Assembly: GCA_013397695.1 (NCBI GenBank)
Contig: VYZI01000106.1
Span: 970,308 to 1,034,307 of the forward strand
Source of the DNA: Centropus unirufus
Lineage: Eukaryota > Chordata > Aves > Cuculiformes > Centropidae
Direction: 5' to 3'
Length of the DNA stretch: 64,000 nt
Position numbers and translations under genes: made by a program. The notes under the pieces were generated by a model. It saw nothing but the letters and a program-made list of their open reading frames with translations. It ran no database searches and had not been told where the DNA came from. Shown here in pieces: positions 48,081 to 62,000 of the stretch. Position 1 is the first letter of the stretch, and each line of letters opens with the position of its first letter.

Positions 48081-49900
48081 CTGCAAGCCCAGGTGACCAT
48101 GCTCCTGACAGCCGCCCTTTCCCCTCCACAGTAGCTCCTCGTCCCTTGTTTCGCCGGTTTTTTTTGATCCAAGCCCACTTAGCTGAAGGATAAACAAGGT
48201 TCTTGGATCTCCTGGGGCCTGACGCAGGACACGCTGGTGCTCCAGCAAGAAGCACTTGAGAGCCTGGGGTGCGCCCCCCGCCTCTTGCATTGGTGTCCAA
48301 ATGAAGTGGGCCCTGGCCTGCATTCGGCTGTGCCTCCTTCCTTCAGCCACTCTCAAAAGTAGAGAAGATTTAAAGTCCACAGAGGGTAAGAATTCAGGAG
48401 ATGGACTTCCAAGGAAGACACACTGTTTGCAAAAGACTTTTGGATACCCCATCGCATGAGGCGGTTAGGTTAGGAAGGGCCATTGCACTGAATGTGCCAT
48501 GTCACAGAGCTGTGCCTTCACAGCCAATAATAGTACGTTCAGGGCAGTGAATGTATGTGTAGGAGCAAGCAGGTATGCACTCTACACTCTGGACCGCGTC
48601 CCGACTGGTCTCAGGTAACACAGGAATTTCCTGACTGATTACACGTTAGTAGTGATTAAAATTGATGCGTCTGGAAATGAAAATAAAGCAGAATTGTAGC
48701 AGTGGGATCAGTTTTAGATAGTGATGATTAATGCAGGAGAACATGCCTTGCATCTGGCAAGGGCAGACTTCTTTAGATTTTTACTTTATTTATTCACTCA
48801 AACATTTAGTAATCCCAGGCTGGAATTTATCCCTGTGAATAGGATAATTTGGCACAGCTTTGATCTATACCACACTTTTAGTATTTTATAATTTTGACGC
48901 CTTCTCCCAAGGTAGAAATCATTTAANNNNNNNNNNNNNNNNNNNNNNNNNNNNNNNNNNNNNNNNNNAATATATATATTAATAGAAATCAGTTGTGGCC
49001 TCTGCTTTCAACTTGTGCCCGTATTTTCAAGGTCTTTGTTACATCCCGCGCTTCAGCTGCACCTCATAACAGGAGGCAAGTGGTATCAAGCTCAGGTGCA
49101 CATTTCAAGGTCTCACAAGTTTATATCAAGCCCAACAGGCCTTGTAGCGTTAGCAAAAGGCATGGGGCCTTTTACTAGTGCTTCCACGGGGCCGTTAGGT
49201 ACAGAAATGCCTAGATGGTTATACCGTATCAGTCTGCTTATGCCTGCCTTCTGAACAAGCTGATGGTAAAACCAGCTTCACAGCTTCTATAGTTATTGGA
49301 GCAGCAGGACCCTGCTTTAGCGCCTGCGAGGTGCAAAGTGGAAATAGCCCCACCTAGTGTAGCAACAAATAACCGATTTTACTACTTGGCGTTTTACTTA
49401 GTACTGCAGCATTAAATAATTCAGAGCATGGCACAAGTACAGTTTAACACCTTCTGAGAACTAGCAAATGAAATAAATACCTGAGCGTAGGGGAGATGCT
49501 AAAGTATCCATCAGGAAAATAATAGAACAAACATTTTAACATAAGGCTTATGATTAGCTTCTATAAGAAACTGTTCATCACCTCCTACTTCTCAAAAGCC
49601 TGGTAGGAACCCTGATGTGATAGAAAATCAAACCACGCTGACAAAAAGGTCACTCGAAGTTGCAGGAGTCATGCTTTCTTCAACAACAGTGGCAGATTAA
49701 ATGTATTTTTAGGTAAATTATTATCCCTCATTGCCTCAGTGAAGGAAACTGTCAAGCTATCATTTTGGGGCCTTTCCCTGTATGTTGTTTTCTCTTGTTA
49801 AACATGCTAATTCTTAACTTCATATGATGCTTTTCATCTGCAGATGTTTTGACCCATTTTGACAAAACAGTTAAAAATAAACAAAGATTGGAAATAAGTA
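48081..49900. other. Intergenic region between E2F5 promoter and LRRCC1 3' end
   Basis: About 1.8 kb between the E2F5 CpG island and the LRRCC1 poly(A) signal. It includes the 42-bp gap. The open frames crossing 48.1-48.5 kb on both strands show no family motif and lie in GC-biased sequence, so I do not call a gene. Confidence 0.65.
48927..48968. other. Assembly gap (42 N)
   Basis: A run of N between the E2F5 promoter and the LRRCC1 3' end. It is followed by an AT repeat (aatatatatatt), so a simple repeat may underlie it. No exon is expected here. Confidence 0.99.
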
Positions 49901-49906
49901 TTTATT
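49901..49906 (-). terminator. LRRCC1: LRRCC1 poly(A) signal
   Basis: AATAAA on the minus strand, 154 nt past the LRRCC1 stop codon (the stop is at 50060-50062). It is the first canonical hexamer downstream and implies a short 3' UTR of about 170-180 nt. Confidence 0.65.
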
Positions 49907-50059
49907 ATGAAAGTATTGTAAAACTATTTATGTCCCATTCTCAAAGCACCAACATATTACAAAGAATTAATTCTCTCAGAAACAAGGAAAAGTGCATTGT
50001 AGTGTAGGAATTTGCTAACGTTTATGCAGTAAACATTTTTGTGTATATATTAATGATCA

Positions 50060-53000
50060 TCAAAGATCTTGTTGAAGATCATTCAGTGCATGTGTAAGTC
50101 GCCTTATTTTATTTTCCATGGCTTTTTTATTGTTTGCCGTTTCCTGCAGAAGCTGCCGCATTTCTTCTTCAACATAGTAAACCTGAAAGAGCACAAAGAA
50201 CAAACGGAATTCTTGCTTCTCCTTAATATCACTAAACCCATATAATCTCGGCGATTTTTAACACTGATAAGCAATGTAAGATTTATGTTTAAATAAGCTA
50301 TACACCACTTTTGACATTAAAGCAAAATTCTGCTATTGCATCTCAAAAGAAGGTATCAATTTGCTGAGAGATAGAAAGTAATGTATCAGAACCAAAATAA
50401 CTATTGAGCAGAAAATGCACCAGTTGTCACACTAAGGAAGAATGCAATGTATGTCAGGAACAGTAGCTGTTAATGAGCACAGGGGAGTTAAATGGATTAT
50501 CTGGCATAATCATTATTCCTCTTGTGTGTGTGGACAAGGAATATTTAGCTACTCACTCATAATAACTACTTCGCTTGAATACAGAACCTCAAGACAGTAC
50601 AGTTCTAGAGATTTTCTTGCTGTGCAAAGACTAAGTACTAAAACATGGCTACTTCCATCCAGAGATTAGCCAGATGGATATAACCAGGTGACTGCAAGCA
50701 CCACTGTTGTAGCAGCTGTTGAATAAAAATGCAAATAAAGTAAGCATATAAATTTGGTATTAAAATTACTTTTTCATTTGCTGCTTCAATTTGTTTTTCC
50801 TTTTCATTTGCCAGCTGCAATAATTCTTCCTGATGAGCTGCCAACATTGACTCGAGTTGTTTTCTAAAAGCATTATCCATTTCATGAAGCTTTTCCACAG
50901 CGATCCTAAAAAATGATTAAAAAAAAAATCACACTTTTACAAGCAACTGAAGTATTTTGCTTTGCCCAATTCTGCCTTCGATATTTTAGTGACATGGGCA
51001 TGAAGACCATTAACTCAATATCTTGCCGCAGAAGATGTCCTGTTTTCTCACCTGACATCTATTTTTATGCACTGTGTTTAGGGCTTCTGGCCTTCCTTAG
51101 CAGAAGCATTCAATCACTAGCAAAGAATATGAACGTTCAGGCTTGCTACTGTCAACACAGATAAGAACTCCACTGATTTTCAAACATCTACATAACATGC
51201 TTTTGCTTCCTGAGAAGCCCGTGCCTGAGCTATGGGATCCTGTAAATGGCCTGCAAGCCCATCTCTCACAGAAACAGAAGTGTCTTCTTCACAGCAGTGA
51301 AGCATTTCCATATCCCCAAGAAAATTCTGCTCTTGGGATATAATTCTAAAATATGTAGCAACAGAAAGCAAGGCAAATTAATGCTTTATATAATTAATTC
51401 ACACCAAAATTTTGAAAGAAACCAGACTTATTTGGAACAAAATTTCAGTTTCACTACCGACCTTCCAACCATTCCAAGACCTGCTTCTACTATTTAAGGT
51501 GGTAAAGGGGTTGCTGGTGCTTGTTTTCAGTTGTTTTGCTTATGTTGTTTTTGGTTTGTTTTTGTTTTTTTTTCAAACCAAACTTTACCACCAAGGTATA
51601 CTCTACTTACCACCACTCTTTGGGCCCGGCCATCCAGTGAGTTTTCCACCCAGCGGAGGAAACATTGTTTAGGCCAATATTAGTTAGTTTCTCAAGCAGA
51701 ATACTGTGAGAAATGGCGTCAAAGGCTTTACTAACGTCCAGGTACAAGTCACCTGTATAACAAGAATTGCTTCTGTGCACAGACAGCTTGCAACTGGGCT
51801 CATCGAGTACTTAAAAGGGTATTATACATTCTTTCACCATATAATCAAATGGGTTTGTATGCTTATTAACAGCGCAATTCTACAGTAACTGAACAATCAC
51901 AAAATAAGCTGTTAAAGTTTTCACCTCTGAGTTTGAAGACTTTTATTTCTCTCTTCAATCAGCTTTTTCTCTTTCATATCGAAGCTCTCCTTCATTTGTC
52001 TAACTTGAACCTCCAGCTGACTTAACAGCTCTCCTTTACCTTGCCACCTCATTTTCAACGCACTGAAAATAAAATGCCCATATTTACAATGAATGCCGAT
52101 CCCACTCCTTATGAGTGTGGGAAGTTCCTCATGCTTCTGTTTTTCCACATTTCTGTGGGTTCTAAACAGCAAGCGAGTACACTCTGAACATAAAGTAACT
52201 TCCTAGCAGTGTGGCACACTGTTATAATGCTGAAGAATTACTGCCACTCACCTGTGTGCATTCTTAATGTCAGCAAGTTCTACTTTTTTTTCTTCTAACA
52301 GTTGCTTTAATTCCTGTTTTCGTTCATTTTGCCTCTCTAATTTTTCCATTATCTCTTCCAATTGGGTCGTTTTTTCATCCAACTGTACTTGAAAAATTTT
52401 CTGAGCTTCCACATTTTCTTCATGCTGTTTTCTGATTTGTTTGTCTTTTCCTTGTAAAGCCTTTAGAAGATAAATATTTCAGCACACAGAAAATCCCTTC
52501 ATTTTAACTTTACTGTTACCCTTAAAGAGCATCTTGTTTCCTCTACGCCAGACACTTGAAAGTTTACTGTTCTAAATGTATTATTTTATGAAAATAATGT
52601 AGTAAAGTGACAGGCAGTTAAATCATCTTAATCTCAAAGAATTCAGAATAAAAAAAAATAAAACCAGATATTAAATTGAAAACAAGTTAGAAAAAATAAT
52701 TTAGAACTCTAATACATCTTATTCTACATACAAAAATCACTGAGCAGACACTCTGTTATGTGACTACACAGTTTAATGAGTAATTCATCTAACCTTGACT
52801 TTACATACTACAGAAATTCACTCTGATTAACAAGCCTAAGTCTCTAAATGAGACTAAAGTAATAGAAGAAAACATAGTAGCTCTGCTATTAAAATATTGA
52901 TTTACAAGAACCTAGTAAAGAAAAATATTTACATTGTACAATAAACCTGAAACAAACAGAAACATTGTGTCCCTTTTCTTTTAGACACACAAGAATAGTT

Positions 53001-56000
53001 GCCCTATTTTTTCCCTCTCACAATCATTATCAACAGCAAGTTGAAGCACAGTAAAGACAAGAAAGTTTTAAAATAAATATGGTTCAATGAGAGATTTGAA
53101 GTACCACCTCTGCATACAAAGTCAATACAAGGCCCTCTTCTGCTCTTAATGAAGTCAGTTGCCACTGACAGCCTGATTACGCTTTCTGACCTGGTAAAAC
53201 TGCAGAGCCAGCTTTCACTTCAGCTCTTACAACAACTTTCACTTGCAGGTCGTAATTTTAGCTAAGCACATGAATTGTCGGACACGGCACTTACTTCTTT
53301 CAATCTTCTAATTGTTTCTGTCTGGTCATCCACTATTTTGTTTTTAATTTTTATAGTATCACTGTCCTGTTCCTTTTGCTTTTTTAGCATCTCAATCTCA
53401 TTCGTTAAAACTTCAATTTTTGCCTCCAATTTTCCCCGATCTTGAGCAAGATGAGCACCTAGATAAAACAGGATATTCACACTACAGCACTCAATTTACA
53501 GATGACTTCAAGATGTGTCAGGGTGGGGGTGAGCAGGAGAGAAGGGAATAACCACTTTGAAAAACAAATGTGAGCATTTCACCCACTGGAAACACTGTGT
53601 AGTTTAATCTGCCCTTGAGAGGAAATGTAGAAATAAAGGCCTGTATTTTATTCTTTGAAAACTTCTCTGACAAAAGTCAATATTCTTTCAGACCTAACCA
53701 ACCTCAAAGAGACCACAAGGTGGAGCTGAGTCACACGAATCAAGGAAAAATTAAAAAAAGCCTAAACTTTTTTCCACTCAGTTTTGAATACTTCTCTCTT
53801 TTTAAAGATATCTACTGAAATTTTCACTTTAGACTTATTCTATAGACATGCAGCATTATGTAACGCTTTACAGATGCTTACATTCCTAGGTTCACATTTA
53901 GGAGTTCTTCGTGTATCATTATAGTATTTCAACATTTTGGGGAAATAACTGAATTCACAATGAACTCTCACAACTGCTGTTATAATTCCTATAATGGCCT
54001 GCGTACTACAGAAAACTTATTTTGGCACATCATCTTTACAAGGCATCCAGAGCCCCTGTCATGATTACAACTATATTGGAGGGTTTATTTGAAAGATGTG
54101 ACATTGAATCCGCCATTATTTTCTGCAAAATTTTAAAAAAATACTGTTTTACCCTGTTGTGCCAACTCCTGCCCCCATATTTTTCTTTCCATTTTTAACC
54201 CATCGATCACAGATTCCTGAGCTGTCAGCTGAGAAACAAGCTTCCCATTTTCCTTTTTCAGAAGTTCAATTTGAGCAGCCTTCTGTTTGTCCTCCTCAAT
54301 CACAGTTTCAAGTTCTCCAGTTCGACGCTGTATGAATGAACATTGAACAAAGACAGTAAAATCCTCCAAAACAAGTATTAAAAATTTCCAATCAATACCT
54401 AGCGGCTAGTTAAGTGATACTGATACACAATGAATTAACTGAGGAATATTCTGCTTGCATAAACTGTCTTCATCTCTTCCCAATAGTGAAACACAAATAT
54501 TTGCTTCAAGTAGACTTACTTCAATCCCAGAAAATGTAGCTACCTTAAATTATAAATTCTGTTATAAAACCCTGTTTGGAATTATAAAAGTTCAAGCAAA
54601 AAAAATGAGAAAATGAAAATCAAGTTAAGATATTAAAAACTAAATCAAAAGAACAGAAGCTGGGTTGAACTTCCACTTCTCATGATAAAGATTTATCTCC
54701 AGTTACATAGGCTATTGTTTGTTTTACGGATTACAGATGTTTAACATAGCTATTTTAATTTTGTATTTAGCAACATCACTGACTGGCAGAATCCTCTTCT
54801 GTATAAAAACATAATATTTGGACACCCCAACAGCAATACGTACTAAAGAGATTAGGAACAGCTGTGCAGGGACTGTACTCCAGTTTAACATAAAGATGGA
54901 CTGGATACATACATGGACTGGATCACACAACAGTTTAAATCTTATATTCCCGAGATTCTTAAGAACTATTTACGGGCAATGTACCACTACAATATCTTGC
55001 TACACAGAGATCTGTAGTGAAAGATAAAGCCACTGTCTACACAAAATTTTACATTAAAATTAGGCAATTAATAGTTTTACACAACTCAGAGATACTAAGC
55101 TGCTAATAACTGCACTTGATTATTGTGCAATTTCATTTTCACTTCATCTACAGCGACCACTGCAGGACCATATTTCATGACTTGGAATCTACAGAGGGTC
55201 AGGGGTATTAATGCAGTTTTTAAATCCATTTAGATTAGAACAGCCATTATATATAAATTGCTAGTGCTTACAATGCAAGGAGTACACTTCTGAACACATG
55301 AATGAGTCTAGATTTTGCTATATGAGGAGTAAAGTGTTTGTGAGAAAGAGAAGTACAAGATATCTGCAAGAATAAAGGCTGATGTGGAGTACTAGGTTTC
55401 AGTGGAATAGGAAACGCGTGTCTGTAGACCTTGTATGGTATTATCACTTTTATAAATAAAATATTACCAAAAAAATCATACGTGTCATTGAAATGGTTTG
55501 AAACAGTACCTTTAGGTTTGCTGTGGCTTCTTCATTTGATTTTGTTAATTCTGCAATCTTTGCTTTCTGCTCTTTCGCTATACTTGTCAGGTCTCGGATT
55601 AGACTTCTCATCTCCTTTTCTTTTTGTTCAAGCTCAAAGAGGGCTTGTTTGTGTTCCTCTAGATCAGCAGTAGCATTTTCAAAATCTTCTTTGACCTGAA
55701 GTTTTGTAAGACAAGACTCCTTAAAAAATGCTAACATTTGGAAAACGTGTGCATGCATACACATAAATTATGTGAATTCAAAATAAAGAGAAAACTGGAA
55801 GTTCATCAACACTTTGTGAAACTGGTGGCTATCTGAAACTTGTTTTTGGCCCATTTGTTGGTGGTATTTCAATTAAAAAAACCTGGTTCTGCTCAGCTAC
55901 AAATTTGTTAAAAAAAGCTATAAAAAGAAATAATTTATGCGTAGATGGGGAGCAGAATAGAAAAAACAGCTTGGGAAATGAAAACAATGCTTGTTTTAAT

Positions 56001-59000
56001 TTTGTTAACAAGATTGACATTAACACCTGGAAAGAACTTAAAATTAACCATATTTTTTTTCTCGCAAGACAAATACATGAAGGATAAAAATCCACTCTTT
56101 TCTTTCCTCTTTTCTCTCATGTATCCAATTATTTTAAAGGAAGAGACTAAGCTTAATTTAAAGATGAAGCATTTAAAATTTTATTTCACTTTACATATGA
56201 AATGTGAACAGTAGCCATAGAACTAAGCTGTCTAAGCAATTTAGTAAACAAGTTCTGACTTTTAATTTCAAAATCCATATCCAAAACTCAATTTTGAAAA
56301 GTTAAACAACAGGGAACTTTATTTCTAAATACACCAGTATATAAGTTACCATAACCTTATCAAAACACCACAAGGGATTTTACAATAATTAAATGTATTC
56401 TAATAGAAGGCCAACATATTTTAAAAGAAATTAATAGGACCAGATAGAAGTTTATCTAATTTCTTTTGCTTAACTTTTACTTATGAAAAAAAATGCTGGG
56501 TTTATTGAGTGCAGGCTTGGCATTTGGTGTTTATGTTCTAATCATTGATATCTCAAAGATTACTACCAGTATTTTTAGATGCATCCTTGGAGCAAAGACC
56601 TTAAGGATAAAAAAAAATAAAAACAATCCACTCCAACAAAAAAAACAACACATTTAAGAGACACAACTCCACCTAGTTTGAGACAGATGTTCATCTTACC
56701 TCTTCATACCTCTTTGTTTCAATGCTCAAAGCTAAACGAAATGCATCTTCTAACTGTGCGTGCTTCTGATTTAACATACTGATTTTCTCCTGAAATTCTT
56801 TAACACGCTGCTCTTGCCTCTGCTCCTCTTTAGCCACTGCTTTTGACAGGGCGTCTTGAAATTCAGGTCCATTTAAAGCAACTCGGGCTTCAAGTGATTT
56901 CCTGAAGTTATCAAATACATACTTGAGACAAGAACTTCAGTATTGCACAATGCTATTTTAATAGATTTCATTAGCATTTCTTAAAAAGCACAATTACAGA
57001 ATAAATGGGATAAATTCCTTAGCTCCACAAACAGATTTCAGTCTTCCGTGACAACGGTCCTGGCATGGGGAAAAGTGTGCTGACTATTGCTAAATCACAC
57101 AAAGGAATAACCTTACTTTTTAATTCAAACTTTGGTAGAAATTATTCAATTGCTTTTTTTTTGTCCTGTTAGTCAGCAACTGTTTGCTTTGCAGTTAACA
57201 AAGATCTGGAAGAGATACTGGAATCAAGGAAAAGCACTGTACATTCACCCTCATCCAACAACTGCTGCTTCTCAGTCAGACACATAAACCTGAAAAACAG
57301 CAATAGGGACCTACAGGGTTCTGGGATAAGCCTCCTGGAAGCATCTCTATAGGAGAATGTTACCTTTCACTTTAAGAATATTTTGTTCATCTGGTCCAAA
57401 GCACAAACACCAACCATATCCACTGTCCCTCACATTATGTCTTCTGGGGATTTATGAGCTAATAATTGGAAGTTCTCAGAACATTTGAATACATTTATCT
57501 TTGTACAATTTAGTAAGTGTAACAAGCTTATTTTATTAATAACCTCCCTCAGATACTAGTATTCCATGCACCATTCGTTGCTTTAGCTTGTACATATATT
57601 TCATTGTATTAATTAAACAGTACTTATGTTCCAGTATTCTCAAAAAAAAAAGAAATTTTGAGAGGAAATAGAAAGAACAGCCAATCATACCACCCTAAAG
57701 CAAGATACTGTAGAAGCTGACCTTTTTTTTTTGAACATTTTGTGTTCCTGTAGTATACGCGGATCTTCAGTCAATAATTCAAACACAATTTTATTTTTAT
57801 CTATTTCCTGGATCAAGTACTTAAAATACAAGAACGCAGCCATATAATAACATAAGAACCTATCAAATGCAAGACCAGAATTACACAGCTGCCTTACATG
57901 GATTTTTGAATCAGTCATTTACAACATATGAAGATATTCCTAAACGATCAAGAAGATGGATGAGAAGACATCTACATTTTCACCAACATCATCTATCTCA
58001 TTAAAAAAGACAAAGAAAACCACAGCCATCCTTGGCACAACACATTTAAATAAAACAAGTTTGCAACACTAGCATCTCTCTTTTGTGAAAAGAAAATAGA
58101 AGACCCCATACCTTTGCTCTTGCTCTCTGGTTATAAGAAGTTCATGCAGTTGTTTTACCTTCTCCTTCTGTTGTCGAAAGGATATTCGAAGTAACTGTAC
58201 TTCTCTTTCATTTGCTGATGCTTTAAGTTCTGCTTCTTGCACCTGTTTCATCTGTGTAGAATTCATAAACAGAGGAACAAGATTTTCTTAAAACTATAAT
58301 CTGTTCTTCATGTCCTATACTAGAATAAAAGGAAATAGTGCTTTATTTTATATCAAGTTTTATATGAGTCTACCTGGGCAATTATGTTTACAGTGTGCAC
58401 CACAACTGTCAGTATTTTTCACAAAATTCTATGGAATTTTGTCATTATTTAAGACTGGATGTTTAAAAATAATGTCTTAGTTTAACTTACCACTACAACA
58501 ACAAAAAACAACTTTCATGAAGACCCAAGAACATTTCCTTAATTTATAAAGAACTCGAAAATGTCCTCCAAAATGGGATGAACATATTGACAGAATGATT
58601 TCAAACTCCTGTATTGTCACATTTGTATTAGTTTTAAGCAAAACTTTTTAGATGTGTTCACTACCATTTTTTTAGCACTCCAGTTACAAAACCCTGCATC
58701 CTTCCCAGTTTTACAGTTTAAAGTTGCTGAATGGAGCTGCTTTCCAATGCTTTTATAAAAAATGGAGAATTAGTACAAACACCAGGTGGCATATTCCACT
58801 TCTTCCACTTAATGCAAGCTTTTAGGAAAAATTCCATTTTATAGTCTTAAACCTTTAACGCACAAAGCTGTTTTTTGACTCATTAAGTTGGAAAAAAAAT
58901 GTGAAAAAAAATGTAAAAAAAATTGAATTACTCATGAAATGATAATTCAGAATCAAGACACTTCAGAAGGCTGCAAGTTACAAGATGCAATAGAAGCAGT

Positions 59001-62000
59001 AGAGGTGATGTTTCTGGGAGATATTGTTATTCCTAATAATTACCTGTAGCATTCACCTCAATTCTTTTATGCTCGGGGGGGAACAATAACAATTTTTAAC
59101 TATTTTGTCAACCTGTTCTTCTAACCCAACCAAAGAATCTCCGCATTCTGTACTTACACAATCCTAACTCTTTGCTTTCTCGAGTATCATAGCTGTGAAT
59201 GGTCGGTGAACTACACAAGATTACTCTATCAGTTATGTAATGGCAAAGCTAAAATGCACAGTTAGTTTCCAACTTTCACAAGAAAAGAAGCAAAAAACTC
59301 AACCCCAAAGACAAAAGAACACCAAATCTGTTTTCTTTCAAAATTCCATCACAACTGTCCCCTTTACTTGATTCCTGAACAATCAATCAAAATGAAAAAA
59401 ATAAATAGATATAGAATTTCATGCACAGACAAATAAATATTGTTTTCAATGTTCATTATCTCCTGCAACAAACACTGTGTGAAAGGAGAACAATGCAGGA
59501 ATGCTGCACCTCAACAGGCCCCTTATTTCAAAATAAGAGATATCCAGTTATCTCCTTATCTGCTTTCTTGAGCTGTGGTCAAAGTTACAAGGCAGGGACA
59601 CATGCACACAATAAGTGGACGAAACCAGAGACTCCACATTTTTAGAATGATATAAGTTGTTTATTTAATGATATAAAAACTGGACCCTCTTGCAATGACT
59701 TTGGAGACGTCACCTACAAGTAGACACACTGCATAAGACCTCCCAGTTGTCTAGGAAGGCTCTCCAAAATCCTCACTGCAAAAAGGGGCTTCCCAGCGAC
59801 TGTGGAACTGCATGATGATAATAGGACAATTTGTGATGCATCTTTCTTAATTACTAATTCTTGTAGTAATGATTAGACGTATTGCCTTTAGAGCTGTTAC
59901 TGTTAACTTACTGCTAATCACTACTAACCATTTGTTACCTTTCTTGCTTTAGTAAGTTAAGTAAAACTTCATTTCACATAGTACTCGAGAGTTTGGCTAT
60001 TTTATGCAGGTTGGACTCTGTGCTTAGCACTCCAGTATAACAATGGCTTATTTAAACAAATTAATTAAAGGAAAAATAAAAACCATGTACACCAAATAAG
60101 GTGGATTTTTTTTATGAAGGAAACGAAGGAAAAGCACTCATCTCACTAAATTCAGTACTTTTCCAAGCGGCAAGCTGATACATGATCAAAACTGAAGTCA
60201 CTGTTAAGATTCATAACAGCTGCAGGACATATACAGGTAAGGAAGAAAATGGAAAAGCCACTCATGCTGAAACAGGAGCCTAATATGTAGAGTGGCTAAT
60301 CCTTAACTTGAATGGCACTTGCAGTTTGGCTGTCAGCACACTCTTCAATTCTGTTTTCTTTCAGGGTATCCGAGTGACAACACGTCCTAGAGCTCCATGC
60401 TAGCCCTTCAGAGACTTTTCTGGATGGATATGTGAGGATTCTGTTTCTGTAAGTGGATGCATTCAGTGACATAGGAATGGGCTAATATAGAAAAATAATT
60501 AAACAATAGGAATAGATATTGGAGGATGCAATATTTTGCCACTGAAAATTCACCAATGAATTAGTCAATCAGAAATAGTGGCAGTATCTGTTCCAGCATG
60601 TTGATCCCATGTATTTGTAAACTAAGCCAAGTGCTTCTAATATGGAAAGCATAAATATCTTCTCCAGCTGTGAAAACAGAACGATAAAATCCCAAACAAA
60701 TATACAAACCAACCAGAATCTTTAAAATTAGTTCTACACAGTTACTGGTTTGTTCTGATTGCAATTCAAAACATCTTATTTCTTAGATCAGCAAAACAAA
60801 GAGCCACCAGATTTCCATCCCACTAACAAGATCTTTTTTAATTTCAGCAACAATTTAAAAAAAATCCCAAACCCAATCCTGTCTTTGTTACTCTGTATTT
60901 TCAGAAAATATAAACTCTCAATGTTAGGTACATAGGACCTGTTCTCCTTTTTCTTAAAATCATAGACACATGACATATTTCTATTTATAAAGTACATTAA
61001 TTGCTAATTAAAATGGATGCGTGTTATTAATTACTACTATGTAGGAAATAAAATAAAAATTTTATTGTGGAAAACTCAGACTGGTAAAGTTTAACATTTC
61101 TTAATATCTAGGACCATAGTAGTCATCATGTTGCCGTTGTATTACCTATGAAAAATATTTACCTCAACTGTTCGTTGCTGCAATCTCTGTGTCTCCATCT
61201 TGCACAGTGTTTCCTCCAAAGCTTGCATGGCCTTCTTATATTCTGCTTCTTTATTTCTTGCCTGATTTAACTCATTTGTAAGTCTTTCAGTTTCATCTTT
61301 CAACTGTTGGACATCAGCTTGCAGCCTTGCTTTAACACCTCTCTCTTTTAATATAAATTCATTTAATCTAAGAACAAATACAATAAGATTAAAAATATTT
61401 TCTCAATGTATTTGGCATCAAACTAGTTACTCCTGTATCACACTACTGATTTTTACTATGTACATCACGTCATGTAAAGCTGTTTAAAAATTTGTAAAAT
61501 ATTACTGAAGCCCCTTTTAGCATTTCTATATGCAACTTCATTTTAAAGGAACCTAAGCTGGAAACAAGTTTCATAGATAGGTCTTTTAGGAAGTGACACT
61601 CTAGGATCATTTTACTTTACACAGAAGTCAAACATATAGTATCAATTTGTAATTTGGTAATTTTCTTCAGAAAACTTTAAAATATCCTTAAATATTCTAA
61701 TAATTTTTGACATAAAATGTACCTCAAAAGAAGAAGTACCTAATAAGCCTCTTAGTCAAGGGGGTAACAAATAAACTGGAAAGTGAAAATAAACCAAAAA
61801 AACCAAAACAGTGAAAATAATCACAGTCCTGGATGGTAACTCAGGATGCACTTGGCTTGTTCCTTCCTTTCAAGGAAGAAAATGTGTCTCCGATAAATAC
61901 AATGCAGTTAGGACAAATAGAACAGAAATCTCCAATCGTTGCTGACAACAAACAATGCTTTGTTAGAAGGGAGAACTTTTGAAAAGAGTACAGAACTCAC

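Noticed and set aside
47650..48459. Long frames on both strands around E2F5 exon 1
   Set aside because: GC-driven openness; only 47796-47912 matches E2F5. The upstream extension to 47942 starts at TTG.
57722..57807. An 86-nt open segment (EIDKNKIVFELL…) with a cag acceptor, between two LRRCC1 exons
   Set aside because: Its phase conflicts with the preceding exon: joining 58112 to 57807 gives an immediate TAG. The flanking exons join directly in phase (EQR-KSLEAR), which fits my memory of the human protein. The donor GTCAGC is poor. At most it is a poison exon.
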